This document shows positions 15,525-17,866 of a stretch of 17,866 nucleotides of DNA, piece after piece. The translations under genes were made by a program, and so were the position numbers. The DNA comes from CAYRVX01 sp964642165 (lineage in GTDB: Bacteria; Planctomycetota; Phycisphaerae; SM23-33): NCBI GenBank assembly GCA_964642165.1, contig CAZXOC010000145.1, forward strand, positions 1 to 17,866, read 5' to 3'. Numbering within the stretch: the stretch's first letter is position 1; every line of letters starts with the position of its first letter. The notes under the pieces are model-generated. The model was not told where the DNA came from and searched no databases. It saw only the letters and a program-made list of their open reading frames with translations.

Positions 15525-16199
15525 TTGGCCAGGAACACGAAGAACCGTAAGAAGCCGGCCCGAGCCGATCGCCGCACGCCGCCGAACGTGGACGCGAACG
15601 GCCTGACGCGGTGGGCGCGCGAGGACGACGACGTCAAGCTCATGCTGCGGTTCCAGAAGGGCGAGCAGGGGGCCTTCGACGAGCTCGTCCGCCGCAACGC
15701 CCCGAAGATCCACACGCTGATCTACCGCTTCCTGGGCGACCCCGGGCAGGTCGAGGACCTCACCCAGGAGGTCTTCCTTCGGGTCTACCGCACCTCGCAG
15801 CGCTACCAGCCGACGGCGAAGTTCAGCACGTGGCTGTACCGGATTGCGGCGAACCTGTCCTTCAACGTCCTGCGCGCGAAGCGCCGCGGCCAGCCCGTGC
15901 AGTTGGAGATCGCCTATTCCGAGGACGGCGAGCCGTTCTACCGCGACGTCCCGGACGAGCGCCACGTCGCCCCGGGAGACAACCTGGACGCCGGCGAACT
16001 GCGGGCCAAGGTTGCCGAGGCCATCAGCCAGCTCCCGGAGAACCAGAGGGTCGCGATCATCCTTAACAAGTACGAGCAAAAGAGTTACGAGGAGATCGCC
16101 CGCATCCTGAATTGCTCGACGATGGCCGTCAAGAGCCTGCTGAGCCGGGCGCGAAGCAACCTGCGAAGTGCCCTGTTTCGCTACGTCCGTCCGGACTGA
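15525..16199 (+). CDS. ECF-type RNA polymerase sigma factor (RpoE-like)
   Basis: 224-residue sigma-70 family factor of the extracytoplasmic-function type. Region 2 spans about 37-120 with LMLRFQKGEQGAFDELVRRN (39-58), LGDPGQVEDLTQEVFLRVYR (70-89) and FSTWLYRIAANLSFNVLRAK (100-119), binding the -10 element and core polymerase. Region 4 spans about 163-215 with ISQLPENQRVAIILNKYEQK (167-186) and SYEEIARILNCSTMAVKSLL (187-206), the -35-binding helix-turn-helix. A 36-residue basic N-terminal extension precedes region 2. The start is TTG at 15525, after GAGGT at suitable spacing, 7 bp from the rlmN stop. The anti-sigma gene follows after 245 bp, suggesting envelope-signal control. Genus-level regulon and signal are unknown. 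Confidence 0.93.
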   Translation: MARNTKNRKKPARADRRTPPNVDANGLTRWAREDDDVKLMLRFQKGEQGAFDELVRRNAPKIHTLIYRFLGDPGQVEDLTQEVFLRVYRTSQRYQPTAKFSTWLYRIAANLSFNVLRAKRRGQPVQLEIAYSEDGEPFYRDVPDERHVAPGDNLDAGELRAKVAEAISQLPENQRVAIILNKYEQKSYEEIARILNCSTMAVKSLLSRARSNLRSALFRYVRPD

Positions 16200-16278
16200 A
16201 CGGCCGCAGCGGCGCCGACGGCAAAAACGGCGCGAAAAACGTCGCTTCCGGCGAATCTGTTCGGAAACGCGGGGGTTC

Positions 16279-16284
16279 TAGAAT
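16279..16284 (+). promoter_or_regulatory. Putative promoter of the anti-sigma operon
   Basis: TTCTAGAATAG supplies a TAGAAT -10 box. GGAAAC at 16263-16268, a sequence like an ECF -35 box, lies only 10 bp upstream, so the spacing does not fit a standard promoter of either type. Transcription from about 16291 would give a leader of about 150 nt. Confidence 0.35.
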
Positions 16285-16305
16285 AGTGAAGCGGGGGCGT
16301 TCAAC

Positions 16306-16421
16306 AGGCCGACAAGGCCTATGGGTCGCGCCTTCGCGAAGGTGAACTCCTGCGTGGGGAATGGATTCCTCTGCGGGGCAGAGGGCGTGTGGCCCCCGCA
16401 GGCGTCTCGGGCCGGGCACAC
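16306..16421 (+). ncRNA. Structured leader RNA upstream of the anti-sigma gene (candidate)
   Basis: Nearly all of this stretch can pair. AGGCC/GGCCT forms 16306-16320; CCTTCGCGAAGG at 16331-16342 is a palindrome. CCTGCG-T-GGGG (16349-16359) pairs with CCCCCGCAGG (16393-16402), enclosing CCTCTGC/GCAGAGG (16368-16384). An alternative pairs GTGTG and GCCC (16387-16395) with GGGC and CACAC (16409-16421), which competes with the second strand of the large stem. It ends 24 bases before the ATG at 16445. It could be a cis-regulatory leader or a separate small RNA. It does not match the SRP RNA, RNase P or tmRNA cores that I know. Confidence 0.4.
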
Positions 16422-16444
16422 CGCGTGCAAGTTGACAACCAGTG

Positions 16445-17215
16445 ATGGCGAACCGACTGGGACAGCAAGACTTCGAAGACCTCTCGGCCTACCTGGACGG
16501 CGAGCTGGACGCCGCGCGCCGCGCCGAGGTGGAGCGCCTCCTTCGAGACGATCCCGTCTGGCAGCGGGCCCATCGGGAGCTGGCGGCCGTGGACGGAGCC
16601 CTCGATGCGTGCACCGTTCCCGCGCCGCCTTCCGGGCTGGCCCAACGGATCGTCGCGCGAGCCCATTCCTCCCGCCCGGGCGAGCGCCTTACCGACGTTG
16701 AGCGGGAGGACCTGTCGGCCTACCTCGACGACGAGCTGGACGCCGCCCGTCGCGGCGAGGTCGAGCGGCGCGTCGAGGCCCAGCCGGCCTGGCGGCGGGC
16801 CCATCGCGAGTTGACGGCTGTAGACGCCGCGCTGGACAGCTACACGGCCCCGGCCCCGCCGGCGGGCCTGGCCGACCGCGTGCTGGCCCACACCCGCCGG
16901 TCGGTCCGGCGGCGGCAGGTGCTCCGCGTGGTGGGCTGGGTCGCCCCGGTGGCGGCGGCCGCGGCGATCCTCCTGATCGTCTTCGCCGTGCTGAGCGGCC
17001 CCGGCGAGACCGCCTTGCCCCCGGGGTCGCCCATCGTTCACACGCCGCCGGGCGAGCTGGAGGCCTCCCAGGCCTACCAGGACGTGCCCGAGACCGAGCG
17101 CGCCCAGATGGAAGAGGTGATCATCCAGCACCTCAGTTTCTTCCGCAACTACGAGGTGCTGGAGGAGTTTGAGACGCTGGAGGCGATCGACCGCCTCGAG
17201 AACGAAGGGACCTGA
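16445..17215 (+). CDS. Membrane anti-sigma factor with duplicated anti-sigma domain
   Basis: 256-residue single-pass membrane protein, the likely partner of the upstream ECF sigma factor. The cytoplasmic part holds two copies of an anti-sigma-like helical domain, residues about 10-73 and 87-150. Each begins with DLSAYLDGELDAARRAEVER or DLSAYLDDELDAARRGEVER and continues through RAHREL(A/T)AVD. The usual zinc motif (His...CxxC) of ZAS domains is absent in both copies. A membrane helix follows at about 163-184 (VGWVAPVAAAAAILLIVFAV), then a short periplasmic tail of about 70 residues with an acidic helix (TERAQMEEVIIQHLSFFRNY). The ATG at 16445 is preferred to the GTG three bases earlier; no good ribosome site is seen. 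The next gene begins 12 bp after the stop. Confidence 0.85.
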   Translation: MANRLGQQDFEDLSAYLDGELDAARRAEVERLLRDDPVWQRAHRELAAVDGALDACTVPAPPSGLAQRIVARAHSSRPGERLTDVEREDLSAYLDDELDAARRGEVERRVEAQPAWRRAHRELTAVDAALDSYTAPAPPAGLADRVLAHTRRSVRRRQVLRVVGWVAPVAAAAAILLIVFAVLSGPGETALPPGSPIVHTPPGELEASQAYQDVPETERAQMEEVIIQHLSFFRNYEVLEEFETLEAIDRLENEGT

Positions 17216-17227
17216 GACGATCCGGCC

Positions 17228-17779
17228 ATGACGAAACGCGGTGTGGTCATCCTGGCTGTGGTGGCGGCGGCGGTGCCGGCGGGGCTGATGGTCGCCGACT
17301 CGGGCGACGACGCCACGCGCCTGCTGACCCGGGCTCCGCGCGGGAGCCTGGCCGCCCAACTGCGGCTGAAGCTCCAGTTGGAGATGGTCGGCGGAAGCAG
17401 CCTGGCCGCTTCGCTGGACCACAACGAGCAGGAGTGGCGGATCTACACGCCGGACCAGCGGGAGCAGTACCGTCGCGCTGCCGTGGCGTTCCTTCGGAAG
17501 AACCCCCAGGAGCAGGAGAAGCTCCTGAAGCACTTCTCCGCGTTCCTGTCGCTGACCAAGGCGAAGCAAGACACCTACGCCGATCGGGCCCGGTGGGTCA
17601 AGGCCGTCGCCGCGTCGTTCACGCCCGAGCAGCGGGACCAACTGCGGAAGATGACCTCGATGGACCGGGCCAGGATCCTGCTCGCCCGCCGCGACGAGCT
17701 CGTCCGCCAGGGCAAGCTGAAGCTGCGCAAGCGACCCTCGACCGCGCCGGCAGCACCCGCCAGTCGGCGGACCGAGTAA
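17228..17779 (+). CDS. Exported helical protein of unknown function (DUF3106-like)
   Basis: 183-residue hypothetical protein. Residues 5-22 form a hydrophobic signal sequence or anchor (GVVILAVVAAAVPAGLMV), so the rest lies outside the cytoplasm. The body is rich in Gln, Arg, Lys and Glu and forms amphipathic helices with two phrases of the type TPEQR: YTPDQREQYRRAAVAFLRKN (near 77-96) and SFTPEQRDQLRKMTSMDRAR (near 130-149). This resembles DUF3106 and other small periplasmic helical sensors encoded beside sigma/anti-sigma pairs; the resemblance is by pattern only. The C-terminal tail is basic, Pro/Ala-rich. It is 12 bp after the anti-sigma gene and is the last gene before a clear terminator, so it belongs to the same operon and may modulate anti-sigma activity (inference). 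Confidence 0.75.
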   Translation: MTKRGVVILAVVAAAVPAGLMVADSGDDATRLLTRAPRGSLAAQLRLKLQLEMVGGSSLAASLDHNEQEWRIYTPDQREQYRRAAVAFLRKNPQEQEKLLKHFSAFLSLTKAKQDTYADRARWVKAVAASFTPEQRDQLRKMTSMDRARILLARRDELVRQGKLKLRKRPSTAPAAPASRRTE

Positions 17780-17812
17780 CCCGCCGTCCGCTGGACGGCC
17801 CCCGGCCATGCG

Positions 17813-17843
17813 CCCAGCCGGAAGCCCGGCTGGGTTTCCTTCT
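17813..17843 (+). terminator. Intrinsic terminator of the sigma/anti-sigma operon
   Basis: CCCAGCCGG (17813-17821) pairs perfectly with CCGGCTGGG (17826-17834) around a 4-nt loop, followed by TTTCCTTCT. A smaller 7-bp hairpin (GCCGTCC/GGACGGC, 17783-17799) lies just after the stop codon. This is the clearest terminator in the window. Confidence 0.8.
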
Positions 17844-17866
17844 GCGCCCACGCCGCCGAGTGCTCC

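Noticed and set aside
16291..16421. 6S RNA, SRP RNA or RNase P RNA in the leader of the anti-sigma gene
   Set aside because: No SRP tetraloop region, no RNase P core sequence, and no terminator separating it from the coding region; only a generic structured leader can be supported.
16432..16437. TTGACA just before the anti-sigma start
   Set aside because: No -10 box lies 16-18 bp downstream and it would fire inside the gene.

Overview
The window looks like a contig from a high-GC member of the Planctomycetes, probably of the Phycisphaerae type and probably a metagenome assembly. This is inferred from gene content: a DUF1080 protein, a right-handed beta-helix protein, a Gfo/Idh/MocA oxidoreductase and a PQQ-propeller remnant sit side by side, and an ECF sigma factor is followed by a membrane anti-sigma factor. 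Codon third positions are strongly G/C. Two runs of exactly 100 N (1411-1510 and 7087-7186) are scaffold gaps that both fall inside genes, in low-complexity sequence.

Layout. 1-642 has no gene. It holds a 175-bp MITE-like element (20-194) with perfect 12-bp inverted ends and an 8-bp flanking direct repeat, followed by several perfect palindromes. 643-2430 (minus) encodes two secreted proteins, DUF1080 then beta-helix. 2431-2916 holds divergent promoters and a C-terminal scrap of a PQQ-like propeller gene. 2917-3948 (plus) is a Gfo/Idh/MocA oxidoreductase. 4056-5726 is an unrecognised protein that reads as two tandem kinase-like domains, the first with key residues intact and the second degenerate. 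5840-8549 is a PDZ/S41 carboxyl-terminal protease overlapping tsaD. 8627-10293 is larB overlapping nnrD. 10339-12041 (minus) is a NarL-type two-component pair. 12491-13807 is a DksA/TraR-like protein with a degenerate zinc finger, then lspA. 13927-14367 is a nucleoside 2-deoxyribosyltransferase-like protein. 14483-15517 is rlmN, preceded by a coupled 9-codon leader ORF. 15525-17779 is an ECF sigma factor, a structured 5' leader, an anti-sigma factor with two copies of its cytoplasmic domain, and a small exported helical protein, ended by a clear intrinsic terminator.

How the genes work together. Most of the plus-strand genes are housekeeping: tRNA t6A synthesis (tsaD), lipoprotein processing (lspA), rRNA/tRNA methylation (rlmN) and NAD(P)HX repair (nnrD). 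The accessory parts are the secreted carbohydrate-related cluster at the left and the envelope-signalling cassette at the right. Several plus-strand genes share a -10 element of the form GGTAnAnT or a close variant. For larB it lies so close to the ATG that the transcript may be nearly leaderless. No tRNA, rRNA, CRISPR array, integrase or transposase gene was found. The most novel items are the tandem kinase/pseudokinase-like protein and the short inverted-repeat element with a target-site duplication.
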